A DNA stretch of 64,000 nt from Lanius collurio (Eukaryota > Chordata > Aves > Passeriformes > Laniidae). Positions 1 through 12,400 of the stretch are shown here, in pieces. The notes beneath the pieces were generated by a model. It was not told the origin of the DNA. It made no database searches and was given only the letters and a program-made list of their open reading frames with translations. The stretch covers positions 4,222,005 to 4,286,004 of the forward strand of contig JACBWW010000041.1 in the NCBI GenBank assembly GCA_020086605.1, written 5' to 3'. The position numbers and the translations under genes are program-made. The first letter of the stretch is position 1; every line of letters starts with the position of its first letter.

Positions 1-3000
1 ACATTGTTTCTTATTCACAGGGACATGCAGCAGCAAAACCAAAATTACTCAAAACAAATAGTACTGAAATTACTGGGGTCAAGGACAGTGGAGCCAAGAA
101 CACCCACGAAGGGTGGGACACAGGTACCTTAAATCATCCTGACATTTAAAAGGACTTTTTGGGTTTTAACTCTCCTGGTCTCATGAAGAGAGTCAGTGGT
201 GTGAGAAAAACCTCTCCTTTCATCTGCTGGAGCTCTTTGAAAGGAGCAGCCAGTATCTCTGGTTATGAACAGAGGCTTTTCCTGCAGAGGAGGGCTCCAG
301 CTGCAGAAGAGAGCCACTCAGCAGCTGCAAGAGCAGCCACCACTTCAAAGGAGTGGGTTTCCTCCACCCACCCAAGCACTGCAGTAACTGGGCTTTTTGG
401 CTGTGTAGTGGCTGTAACTGGGAGAGCCAAGGTTGCTGACCCAAACCATGGCAGGCCCCCGAATTTGCCCAAGTGTAGCTTTGCCTGTCACAGCCACAGC
501 ACGGCTCAAGTCACAGGCATGCAGTGTGTGTGCAGAAATGCACCAATAAGTTTCAAACTACCATCTCAAGCAACACAGAACCGAGCCCATCAAGGTCCCC
601 AAACCACCCTCTTTTGGGCTCTGAACATCAGTGGGCCCAGCCTGGCGAGTGCAGCTACCCCTCTGCTCTCATTTGCTGCAAAGCAAAACAAAGCAAAGCT
701 TACACAAAGCCAGCTAGTTCAGAATCCCAGATTAGAAAGTGTCACCAGTTAATGTCACCTGATGGCATTGTTTAGCTAGAGGTATTTTTTTTTAACTGCA
801 TGTTTATAGCACTTGTTTTGATAGAATAATCACAGTACTTAGTGTTGGCTTTCATCTCCTTCATGTGACTCACCCCTTCTATTTTCCAGTGCTCAGCTGT
901 GATTGCTGGAGTGGTTCAGATATCTGCAATGGTGCTACAAACTGGCCTGTGCCACCGGCCTCAGATCTGGAGCAGAAGTGCTTGGAGTCGGTGGGAGCTC
1001 AGATCAGGAGGGTTTAATCACCCTGCCTAAGGGGCACTGGCTCTTATCTGTGCAGCTGGCTCTGCTGCCCGTCTGCTGACTGCAAAGGGACAAGGGCAAT
1101 CCAGGGCTTAAAAGGTAGATTTGGCTTCAGTCTCATCTCTAAATATGAGTGGTCAGAGATATCTTTATTTTACAGATACTTATAGCTCTAAATATATATA
1201 TTAAGGGACACTTTTGTTTATATATGCACATAAATACACACAAGGTTTTGAAAGCTTCTCCTCTCAAACAATGAGGGGAAAATACCTTGTTTTGGACATA
1301 CTGAAAATTCCCATGGAAGTTTGGAAGAAATATCTCTGCGTCCCGACTCAAAAGCATTCAGAGAGTCCTTGAGGAGGCATTCCCAAGTGCCAGGATCTGG
1401 CAGTGCAGAGCAGAGGCAACTTGAGCCCCCCTGGTCCAACCCTGGCACAGAGGAACCCGGGGGTGACAAAGTGGCAGTGCCCCTTGGCCCCAGTAACGAG
1501 GCACAGCAGCTGCATTGAGCAACATAAAGGTGGTGGGGAAATAATTTCAGTTTCCTGTAGGGTTTCATCATTTTACATATTTTTGCATAAGCCAGTATAA
1601 AACCTCTTGGCTTTTTCCAGCAACATTAGAAGCACAGATAAAAATGCAGATTTCCATCAACACTCCTTGAGCTCACTTTCTTGCCAGTTTTCAGGAAAAA
1701 CTGCCCATACATTACTTGCCAATTTTTACAGAATTTTGGCTCAAATAATTTTTAACTACTTAATACAGATCACATTTATTATCACCATCAGTGGAAAATA
1801 TTATCTTCCCAGATTTCCGTGTATTGTAAGCAGTGGGAATAAAATTAATTCACTCTGCAGTTATACAGATATGCAAATCCATTACAAATACAGCACTGAA
1901 TGCATTTTCTCAAATTCCTATGCCCTTTGCAGCTTTGTTTCTGGCAGCACCAATATCCTTCTGCTGATGATTGGATTGCCCTTCAGCCTCAGAAAAATTC
2001 CTGGAGTAAACCTATTGATTAATGCTCTTGCAATGTACTAACTCATATGGCATTAGGGAACTATTTTTATTGCTGGAGTCCATTTGTCCTTCATATGTGC
2101 ACACATTTTGAGTTCACATTTGATGCAGTTCACAAGCTGTCCTACACTTTGATGATATCCATCACCCACTGCAGCTCCAGCACTCCTGTTAAATTCCATT
2201 AAGCACCAGGGGTTGGTCAACTGTAGCAGAAACACAAAGCGATTTACTAAAATATACATTTAATGAGGCTTCAGGGAGGGAAAGGATCACATGTACGAAC
2301 TACACTTTCAGGAATCAGACCTAAACCTACAGTGGATATAATCTAAACCGTGATGAGCCTCTGACAGATCCTCAGCATAACCCCATGCCTGGATTTGATC
2401 AACGTTCTATCATGTGTTAAGACTTAACCTGTAGTTGTAATTTACCATGCACTTGCTCTTTAGGTAAAAACAAACCCCGAAGATACATAACAAATGCCTC
2501 AAACACCCAAAAGCTGTTTATGAATTCAAATTTTGTTGCTGCCACTGATGAGCTTTCTAGCAGCTGTGCAGAAGGAGATGGGAGTTCAGTTTTCTTGCAG
2601 TGAAGCTGGAGGCTTTTTCCCCAAAAACCCACGTGGTTTTCGCCAGGCACCAGCCACTGCAAGGAAAAAATGCACAGAAGCAGATACCCTGATGACAGTG
2701 CCAGCAGGATGGAATGGAGCCCCAGGTGACCCCTACAGAAACCCAAAGCTTCCTGCTCCCTGAACTGGGATATACCTCCAGTAAAACCCATCACATCACA
2801 GCCCTTTGGGGGCGCCACAGAAGAAATCTGTCCCTGCTGCAGGTGATTAGGGAGCCAAACAGGACCAATGTGACAGTGAAACCCTCAGCCTCAATATGCT
2901 CAGCTGGGGTAGAGGTGCTGATCAGTGGAACAGGATGCACACAGAGCTGAAGGTGGGAATGTTTCTACTGTGTCAGAGCTCCTCTTGCCTTACCAGCTGT

Positions 3001-3050
3001 ATCAGTAAAGAGTCCTGGCTGCAGGGAGCCTACAAGGGTATTCGTCCAGA
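1..3050. other. Intergenic sequence, left edge
   Basis: Several open stretches occur on both strands (for example 159-752 and 1607-2041 on the plus strand), but none shows a known domain, start context or splice pattern. The only specific signal is a CTCF-like site at about 2802-2818. Confidence 0.5.
2802..2818 (+). promoter_or_regulatory. Candidate CTCF-binding site
   Basis: CCCTTTGGGGGCGCCAC matches the most informative half of the CTCF core (AGGGGGCGC followed by C/T-A) with mismatches in the left half. It is an isolated CpG-containing motif in CpG-poor sequence. Prediction from motif only. Confidence 0.35.
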
Positions 3051-3158
3051 GAGCAAGTTAGAGATACCACCTTTAGTTAAAACAGAGGGTGGGGATGGTG
3101 TAGATGAATACCATCCCCACCCTCTATTTTAACTAAAGGTGGTATCTCTAACTTGCTC
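3051..3158. repeat. 49-bp near-perfect inverted repeat with 10-base loop
   Basis: The arms are 3051-3099 and 3110-3158. They are reverse complements over 49 bases with a single mismatch (the AAAACAGAGG arm faces CCTCTATTTT). The loop is GTAGATGAAT. The arms read GAGCAAGTTAGAGATACC inward from the left. Similarity stops sharply at both outer ends. If transcribed it would fold into one long hairpin. It is not part of any repeat family I recognise. Confidence 0.93.
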
Positions 3159-6100
3159 CAAGTAGAGGCCAGGCTGGAAAAAGTACAGGTTCTCTGGAAT
3201 CCTCCTAATGACGAGAATGATCACTTCACTTGCTCAGATCCAGTAGGATACGGCTGCTTACACCACCTTCCTTTTAACACTTCCTCTGCCCCCACCCTCC
3301 TTGGCCACCTAAACGAAGGTTGCAGCACTGCAGTGACTGAGCAGAGAAACAAGCTCTAACTGCAGTGGCAAAGCAGAAGCTGAGGATCAAAAAAACCCCA
3401 GCCAGTTTGCAAAAATACAAAATTTTCAAGGCATGAGTAGAGTTTCACATACCTCTTTCTGGGCTGTTGGGTCAATTAACTGTTGTGCAATTCGTGCTGC
3501 CCGTAGTTGTTGGGAAAGGTAAGAGAACCAAACAATAGGAGCAACCTTAAGGAAATCTAGTTTAGGGAAGAGAATTGCCAGCAGTGCAGTTCTCTCAAAG
3601 TGACTCACGGCAGGCAGTGCCATTCAGAGCCAGTGGTGTCCTTTCACTCCTGTGCAAAAGCTCTGTGTGTCCGATGCCTTTTGGAAAAGAGATACCTGCT
3701 TAAGTGAGGACAGCCAGTACCCATGTGCAAACAAACACCACCATGTCTCTGCAGGCAAAATTGTTTCCCCTTTGCCACAACAAGCTCTGTAAGAACAGAT
3801 GCAGACATTAGTCTGATTTGCACTGAATTCTACTAAACTCCTCAAGGTAGACTGATGCCCTTCATTCTTTAAAGGCAAAAGCATTTTGAAAATGTCTTGC
3901 TGGGAAGAACCAGAAAGCTAAAACAAAGGGGGAAGGGGGAGCAACCCAAGCTCTTTGTTCCAGTTGGCATGAAAGAATCATTCTTACAATAGCTCATTTT
4001 CTCCTTCCCCCCAACAGCTGACAACTCATGGCAACTAAGGACAGGGCTGCTATTGTCGTTAAGCAAATACTTGTCCAATCTACATAGGAAAAAGAAGAGC
4101 TCCAGAGATGACGACATGTTCAAAATGCTCAAAATGCTTGCAAGGGCATCCCAGGAGGCAAATAAAAGAGACAGAGCAGTGGAGGAAAGGGTTCCTGAAG
4201 CGAAAACAGGGGACAGAGAAGTGGCCTTGCAGATGCAGCTACTGCAGAGGTTGAAGAGTCCGACTGCTTGACCCAGACAGGGACTCAGGCCCTAAGAGTC
4301 ACCACAGATGCCAGACTGCTGTCAACCTCCCCAAGCCCCTGCTTCTGCAATCACATTTTCTGGGGCACACCACACCCATCAGCATTCATTTCTGCATGAA
4401 GTGATGGCAAAGACAACTCTGAGCACTGGGAGAGCCCCTTTTCCTGAATCCTACCAGTAGGACAGCTTATCTCAAGCATTCCATGACCTGCATGCACTGA
4501 GGACACACACTTAAGATCTTTCACCAAAAATTGTTTTAAAAACCCGTGAACAATCAAGCAAACAAACAACTCACTACACTCCCACACAAAATGTGTTTAT
4601 TGTTAGAAAACTCCTCTTTCAGTACAAAGCCTGAACTCTCCCCCATATAAAGCATTTCTGCATGTTCACCACTCCAGCCACACACTTTAGGGGAGGATGG
4701 GGGCAATACATCACAACCTTAGCATGCAGGATGAGTTCCAAACGAAGCACAACATACATTTTTCCATAAGCAATCCTAATCCTCAAAGCAGGAGCACGGA
4801 TGACTAGAGCCCAGCCTTGGCAGCATTTGTTTAGTGGTTGGAATAAGGGCAAGTCTGCCTTCAAGGTTATCAGCCTCCTCCCCCACCTGTCCCATAAGGC
4901 TGCAGCCCTTCCCTTCATGACAAGTTGTGCAGAAGAGCTCCTGCAGTGACAGTAGAGCTCAGGGGTGACGTGCCTGACGTGGACACAACAGGCACACAAT
5001 TGTGTGTCTCCTCTGCAGTTCCAGAGGCTGCAAGGCCAGAGTCACAAGCATGGTTGTGGGAATTCTGGTACAAGGGGCTTTTCAAGACCCTCATGACTTA
5101 ATACAGGTGAACCTTCAGCTGGGCAGGCTTCGTGGGCCCTTCTTTATGGAATTATTCCAGAGGCTCCAAGCCTAAGCAACAGAACCATCCGAATCAAACA
5201 ACCTGGGGGCCCCCAAATGCACAGACTCGCAAATACCAGTTGTGGATTGTTCAGTCCTGCAGAGGGCTTTGGTCACCAGGGATTTCACCCATTTGCAGTC
5301 CCAGATCTACAAAACCAACCTGCTGCCAGTCACCACTGGCTGTGCAGACAGACCACGCTCCACAGGGCAAGGCTCTGGTAGGGGCAAGGGTGACATCCTG
5401 CGTGCCTGGTGCCAGACTCCTCCTTGGTTGCCCTCATTGCCCTGGTCCTGACAACTTTGCATGTCTTCAGACATGCTTGCAACAGCCTGTTTATATTCAT
5501 CACCACGAACATCTCAGTGCTTGCCAATGTTTTTAAACTGGTGCTGGCTGGGTTGCAAAAAACAAGATGGATGTGAGGATAAGAAGAATCATGAGAATTT
5601 AAATTTCACTCCAAGCCTCAAAATTCCATCTTCTTCCAGTTGGATGCCACAATGTACTGTATGTAAAGTCCCAGGATATTATATACAGCAGTGGCAACGC
5701 ATGTGGGGAAGCCTGGCTCAAGAGCCAAACCCTTCTTTGGTTACACTGCAACGCTGGACAGTTGTGGTGATCTGCAGATAAATCTACTCTGGCTTAAGAA
5801 TTGCAGTATTCCCTGCACAATGGTTGTGCATGTACAAGTCAACTCTACAAAACCACTGTGTATGTCTTGTTACCAGCCTCATGCAAACCCTTCAGCAAAA
5901 TGTTGGCTACTCACAGCTGTGCTCTGGCAGCAATGAAGTGGGACATGCAACACCACCAGAGAGCACAGACACAAAAAATGGCTTTTATTGTGCTGGCCCT
6001 CAGTGATGCTTTTGCAAAAGGAGAAAAAAACCCCAGCTATTTCAGTCTGATAGATTTTGTTTCTGAGAACATTATGCTTCAGTTCTCTTATCAACTCCTG

Positions 6101-9077
6101 AAGAGTTTGGAGCTTCTCAGATTGTGAAATACCTAAGAAGCCACAGCAGACAGGCACTATGCAGATAAACAATCTCAGCACAGCAGCAGCTGCAGAAAGG
6201 CAGTAAACATGGCCTTCTGCAGCTAAACATTGTAAGACAAAAACAAGAAAGCATCCATGATTAGGGCAATTTATAGCCTAAAATAAACCTGGAGATTGAT
6301 GAAGAACACGAGACCAAGAGAAACCATTCCTTCCATTTCACCAGTTTTGTAATTGCTTTGGAACTGGAGAGAAGAATTTAAGAGATTAGGGGAAAATCAT
6401 TCTTCATTCCCCATGAGTCTGATCCAGAGCTCACTGAAGTCAAATAAATGAATCCCACTCCTGGTCCACTGGACTTTTTTGATCAGGCCACGTGAGATGA
6501 TTCCTAAAGCGGCTGTGCAGGAAGGATCAAGTTTGTTTCAGAAAAATATATTTAATTAGCACTTTCCCTTAAGGTAATCACAGACCCCATGAGGTAGTTG
6601 AAACTCAATGCATATAGCCATAGCACTCAAAGGTGAATTGCTGTGAAGAGCATCAATTTAGGAAAATAACATTTGTTTTCAACATTTTTTCCACCCATTT
6701 ACTGCTGACATGCCCAGGATGACCAGAGGTGATAAAAGAAAATAGTTTTGCTTTCTGCTCCTTCTCTCCAGCCCAGTGAACCTGCATGTTTGAACTTGCA
6801 CATTTGATCTTTCACTGTGTGCAGCCAGACTCATTCTTTCCTTGAATTTTTATGTTATTTCCTTTACAACAGTGAGGAAAACCTGCAAATGTGAAAAGCT
6901 GATAGCACATGACAAAAATAGAAGAATCCATGTGCAGATTTGACTTAAACTGCTCTTAATTCAACACTTACAGTTGTTTGGCTTGCAAGTCAATGATGAC
7001 TCTTTAAGTTGGAGTTTCCCCTGAAATTCTGCCTTCACAAGCAAGTTTTTTTTCAGGCCTCTGTCCAGAAGGGGGAAACTAATGGTTCTTGCAAACATTA
7101 TCTTTTGGGTAATGTTTTTGGTTTGTTTTGTTGTTTTTTTTTCCTGATGTGAACCTTCTGAAACAAAGGCTGAGTCAAGAAAAATACTGGTTTCTCAGCT
7201 TCCATTATGGTAAAATGGGATGTTCTTCTTTAAGAAAACAAACCCACAAAAACATAAGCAAAAGAATCCCCCAGAGATACACAGTGAACAGCAAAGGAAT
7301 GTTCAGCAGTTCGTGCAGGTGACTTCACTGCGTCAGTAGCTGCCTGTGTTCTGAAGCTCCTCAACAAACATTCCTGGCTTTAACCTTTCCAGGACTGAAT
7401 TAAATTCCTGTTGTCATCAAAATTAATTAAGATAATTTTGATGATTTTGTTATTTTGGAAAAGAAACATTTCTCCTCTTTGGAACAGATGGTCTTCCAGA
7501 TATATCCAGTCCTACAACAGAGATATTGTACATCTCCATCATTGCTGAACTAACAGACATGTTCATTTCTTCATAACCTAAAACATTCACAATGTATGTG
7601 GAGCACAAACAGCCTCCCATGTCTGTACTCCAAACAGGTCTTAGAAACAGTGATGCTTAGGGAAAGAAATAATTTAATTAGGCCTATCTCAACAAGGTAT
7701 CTTTCAGCAATTAAAAAAGAAAAAAAAAAACCCAGAAAAATTCCATGTTCTATTCTGACTCTAAAGTTAGTACTGACTCCTGCTGCTAAGGTTGGTGTCA
7801 GGTTTCATCTCATCCAGAAAAACAACTAACAGAGCTGGTTTCTTGAGGCATGTCACTCACTCCACTATCAGGGTGCCTAATCCCTACCCACACTGCCCTA
7901 AAACTTCTCATCTTGCATGTGCTACACACACCTCTCCTGATGTGCTGACAGCATCCCAATCAGTTGTTACACCACAGAAAAGGAAAGAAGCTCACAAATA
8001 TCTAAACCCCAAGTGATTTTTGTATTCTTTGTGCCCACATGTCCTTTACTCTGAAAGCTCAGCTGTAGCATGGGAGGGAGTGTGTGGATCCCATGGGAGT
8101 TTGAGCTGCCACTTTACACTGCTGGAAGGGTGGAGGTTTAACCTGAGGGGGGATGTAGCCATGGCCATCCAGGAGCAGGGAGGGAGGGGCACAGAGGGAT
8201 CCTGCTGAGGTGATTCTTCCCTGTTCCTGAGTCCAAGTTCTCTTATGGAAAGCTATACAGTTATATCTCCTCCACTGCCAGAACTGGCTCTGTTTTTAGG
8301 GAAGGATGAACTTGGAAAAGGACCAGAGTGTTGGAGTTTTGATGGGTTTTGTTGCTGCTTTAGCACTGTGGGTTTCTTTCACCCTGCCCCTTTCCAGTTC
8401 TTATCTAGAAAACCCTGACTCTATCCTATGAGGAGGAGGTCCTGAATAATAAGTTTCAGCTCCTTCAATTGGCATTATTTGTGCATTCATGACCCATTCT
8501 ATTTACCCATACTCACAGCAATCACTGCACTAGAAAATAATACAAAAGTTTTGCTGTGTTTCCACTCTTTATTTAAGTGACAGCTCCTGTTGAGACAGAA
8601 GTAGCTCCTCTTAAATAATGCAGGTAAGGACAGGCAGCAGGACTCCTAAGAAACCCCAAGGAAGACAAGGAGACCAGAAACATTTCAAGTCAGAATCCTA
8701 CTTGTTATTAATTCCTGGCTTTTCCATTCTGGAGAGTGCTGTACATATGTAGTGCTGGAGCAGTACATCTTGTTTTTGCTCAGTGCTACCAAGTCTGGCA
8801 ATCACACCACTGAATCAGAGGTTTACTATTAGCTCTGCATTAATAGTGGGCTGGCCTGCAAAATAATTTTCAAACTGGAGCAGAAACCACAAATGATTAG
8901 GGCAGAAGTAGTGGTTACACATGAATGATAGGTCTTCTAATCTTCTAAGACTATTTTCAGTTGTTGATTTCTGGAAGACTTTTCACCAGTTGAACTAAGG
9001 AGTCAAAATAATGGTACATTTGTGTATTCCATGTGTCTGTTTTTTGTCAGTGTATTTGCACACATTTTGTTTTCCAG
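3159..9077. other. Intergenic sequence
   Basis: No gene recognised. Contains a perfect 12-bp hairpin at 7414-7444 (arms TCATCAAAATTA, 7-base loop) and an isolated minus-strand AATAAA at 4596-4601 without an identifiable gene upstream of it. Open stretches such as 4053-4271 (plus; begins with TTG, Lys/Arg/Glu-rich) show no recognisable domain. Confidence 0.5.
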
Positions 9078-9200
9078 GACAGGCTGATTCTGGAGAGACA
9101 GCAGACATTTGAGAAGGCTGAACTGAAGTGCAAACTGACCAATATATTAAAGCAGGAGAAGCTGCAGAGGAGCCAAATTCCTACAGAAGTGAGGACATAA
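9078..9200 (+). CDS. Possible orphan exon with coiled-coil character
   Basis: A good acceptor (TTTTGTTTTCCAG, ending 9077) precedes an open frame reading DRLILERQQTFEKAELKCKL, then TNILKQEKLQRSQIPTE. The heptad-like Leu/Ile spacing and the Glu/Lys content suggest a coiled coil. It either ends at a GTGAGG donor at 9189 (111 nt, phase 0) or reads through to TAA at 9198-9200, with AATAAA close behind at 9207-9212. I do not recognise the protein. It does not match what I recall of the C-terminus of SWAP70, the expected neighbour. It could be a lineage-specific gene, a pseudogene remnant or chance. Confidence 0.3.
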   Translation, partial: DRLILERQQTFEKAELKCKLTNILKQEKLQRSQIPTEVRT

Positions 9201-9298
9201 GAGAGAAATAAAAAGAGGCTAAAAAATGCAGTGATATAGCCAGTTAGTCTTACCTATTTTGGGTTGTTTTAGTTGTATGTCCTTAAGTATTTTTGCAG

Positions 9299-9465
9299 GA
9301 ACACCTAACCTTCTTGGGCAGGAGGAAGAAGAGGGGGAAAACAAGCCTGCTGTGTTGGAAGTAGAGGCTCTGTGTGAAGATTATTCTCCAGACATGTCCT
9401 CCTACAAGAAAACACACGAAGTTTCAGAACTGTTCTCTGGGGAAGATGCAGCACTCTCAAAGTAG
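9299..9465 (+). CDS. Possible orphan exon, acidic open frame ending in TAG
   Basis: An acceptor (TATTTTTGCAG) at 9288-9298 is followed by an open frame TPNLLGQEEEEGENKPAVLE, then VEALCEDYSPDM and HEVSELFSGEDAALSK before a TAG stop. The composition is protein-like. However, it needs two bases of a split codon at its start, while the candidate exon 110 bp upstream ends in phase 0. Joined in that phase it would read a basic 21-residue tail ending at 9364. The pair is therefore not a confirmed gene. Confidence 0.25.
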
Positions 9466-12400
9466 GTGATCAAGAGTTTTTATTTGCAATATTCCTGCCA
9501 GCACAGCCCCGTTATTGAGCTTCCCTGCTGTCCTGATCTGGTCTGTCTGCTCTGATATTTTTAATTTGGAAAGTGATTTCTAAATCAGAAACATAGTGAA
9601 GAAAGAGGGACATGCCATCAGTCTCCATGGCCTATTTGAACTTCGTACTAGTCTGAACAACACTGACTTGCCAATAGGATTCCAAGAAAGCATGGAGGCT
9701 GCTTTGTTTTTAAATTTACTTGGGAATATGCTTCTCAGCTGCTACACAGGAAACAGTCAGCCCATCCATTACAATTGTTTTCTTGAGACCAGATTTGAGG
9801 TATTTTATAAAGTATACGTGGTATTTTATTAATTATGCAAGATCGGAAAACTATCTGAGTTTCTCTGAGATCCTGCAGATGGGCACATGAAGGACAAACA
9901 AAGTCAGTGCTGCAAAAGACAAACATAAACATGCCTGCAAACACAATTGTTCACTCTGCCTTGAATTACAAAATAGCATTTTTCACATGGCTGGAGTCTT
10001 AGGTCATAGCAAGTGTCAGTGGAGAAGAATTCAGAGAGGCGAAGATGCAACATTCTAGAAATACGTCTGGTAGGACCTGGCTTTGGAAGTAACTTTTCTC
10101 AGAGAAAAGGCTTTAATAATAAGCAAATGTATCAGATTTCTGCAAACACACTGTTAAGGTCGGCAGAGCAGCTGGCAGCAAGGCGAGTTCTGTGACCCGC
10201 TCCTGAACCCTTCAAACTCATTTCCTGTCAAACATCAGACCCAAGAGGACAAGCAAAAAGCTGTTAAGCTCTTTTCTAGAAGAGTCTGAGATTAGAATTC
10301 CAGTAATGGCTCAAATTCCTTTCCAGTTGTCCTGAACTGGCCACTTGCAGTGATTGCTATGCCGTATGGCAGCGCTGTCCTCCTCTGGGGGAAGCAGGAG
10401 AGAGCGGGGGTGGAAGGAGGGGTGAAGCCATGGAAAATAGGATCCAGCTTTTCCGACAGCAAACAGGAGAGTCAGATGGGCCATTCATTTAAATAAATTA
10501 GAGCTATTTCCGGTGGATGGCAGCAGGTGGTGGGGATTGCTCAGCCTGTCCTGGACAGCAGAGGTAAGGCTGGATGCCTTGTGCCTCTTTCCAAAGGCAA
10601 GCACCCAACAGTCAACGCTCTCAGTCTGGTATAGGAAACTCACAGCTGTACAGATTTTGTGGAGACAGCTCATAAGATCTCATGTAATATCACTTTAAGA
10701 TCTTCCTCAGTCCCAAAGTGGATCCAACAGTTCAGAACACACAAACTAAAAAAGCCTAGCAAGGAATATCTATCCATTTTCTTCTGCACAGAACCTTCCC
10801 AGTTTTCTGCACCAGCTCTGCAAGGGAGTCCAACTATCACAAGGAGTCACAGTAAACACTACGAATGCCCCTTGGGTTGATTTGGCAAGGCCATTGTGGA
10901 GCCAAATTCTTCCATCCTGTACCATATCTATGGACAGAAAGGTATTGTACAACACCAGGAGAGACCCCCTTTCCTTCTGTCATAAGGAATCATCAGTATT
11001 TCTCCCCTTCTCTTTCTTTTTTAAGTTTACTCAGCCAACCTTTCTGTAAGCACCTCCATCTCTATGACAAAGAAACCAAAATTAAGATGAAATCTTGGTT
11101 TTCCATGTTTCATAGTTAAAAGGCAGCAAGGATCTGAAAACAAATCTGATAAACTTTAATTTATTGCACCTCAGTAGCCATCTTCAATTTCATCTTCCTT
11201 TCCAATTATACTGTTATAAACTAAACAATATATCTAAGTATATAGCAGACTATTTGTATTAAGATGTAAATCCAATAATAGAGAAAAATGTTAAGGAAAA
11301 CAAGAGAAGTAAACTTGCAGCAAATTAATCAAAACATTTGCTTTCCATGTGGGTGAAAATGCGAATAAATCATTACGGGCAGACTTGCTTGTGGTTTTGT
11401 TTTTGTTTCTTTATTATTCTGTCTATTATTGGCCAGAGGCTTATATTCATTTCTGGAAATGAGCCAGCCTCTGATAAAAAGCACTTCAATAGCAGGTGTA
11501 TAAACTGAACAAATTCTACCGTCAACAGAAAGTTAATATTTGTCAGGATTTTTGGATTTGGGTCTGTTTCCTCTAGTCAGTTCATTAATATAAAGTTTAA
11601 CTGCCTTCCTTCCTGAACCCAGAAATAGCAAACAACCTGCCCCCTTTCCCCCCAAATCACACAGCTCCTAATCACTGGTCTGTGTCCCAGGGACTCCACT
11701 GCTGCACACAAATCACAATGGCCACCACACAATCCCTCATGTCAGAAAGGCTGGGGAATGCTTCAGTGGGATTAGATGCGTTTTCCAGATTTACTGCTGA
11801 AAATCCTGGGAAACCTAGGGACGAAGAGAGAAGCTAACATTTTAGTTGAGTTTAGTGACTCTGAATTGGCCAGTGCTGCTGGCTGAGCAGGGGCTGACCT
11901 GCAGCCAGCACGTAGAAATGCAGGGCTAAACAAAGAACAAATAAATAAGGAAAATGCCACCCTCGGAGAACAAGGCTTGAGCTCCTCTGGACAAACCACA
12001 GCATAACAAGATCAGCTCCCTCATCAAGGGCACAGCCAGGTTCTGCCTTCCCCTCACAGGCTCCCTTTCCTGAAAGCAAATGTTCTGTTTCACAAATCAA
12101 GGTGGGATTCCTACACATTGGAACAACTGCAGCCTTTACCAGTGAACCTCACAAGGCTCTGGCTGGGAATCTGTTTGTCCCCAGTATTTATTACAGGGCT
12201 CTCAAACAGTGTCTGCTCCTTCCAAGCATTTGGCTCTGAACTTGAACTTCACAGGTTCTTGCCCGTGAAGCCCCAGATGTGTTCCTGTACTTTGAAAAAT
12301 CTTGGGGCACATCTCCAGCATTCACTTGAATTCAATCAATTAAGAGCAGTCATAAACTCTCTCAAACAGAGAAGGTGTGCATGAGCAGAAGTTTGTAGCT

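Noticed and set aside
159..752. Plus-strand open frame of 197 residues at the left edge.
   Set aside because: It starts at a non-ATG codon (TTG), has overlapping open frames on the other strand and shows no recognisable motif.
3453..3496. Tiny minus-strand exon-like segment (RIAQQLIDPTAQKE) with a GTATGT donor.
   Set aside because: Only 44 nt, with a poor acceptor (GGGCAG after a mixed tract), no recognisable family and no supporting neighbour exon.
4053..4271. Plus-strand open frame rich in Lys, Arg and Glu, considered as a Myb/SANT-like or transposase remnant.
   Set aside because: It starts with TTG, not ATG, lacks the diagnostic tryptophans and shows no repeat boundaries.
4570..5100. Possible 3' UTR of a minus-strand gene ending at AATAAA (4596-4601).
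   Set aside because: No coding exon could be found upstream on that strand, and a single hexamer is expected by chance.
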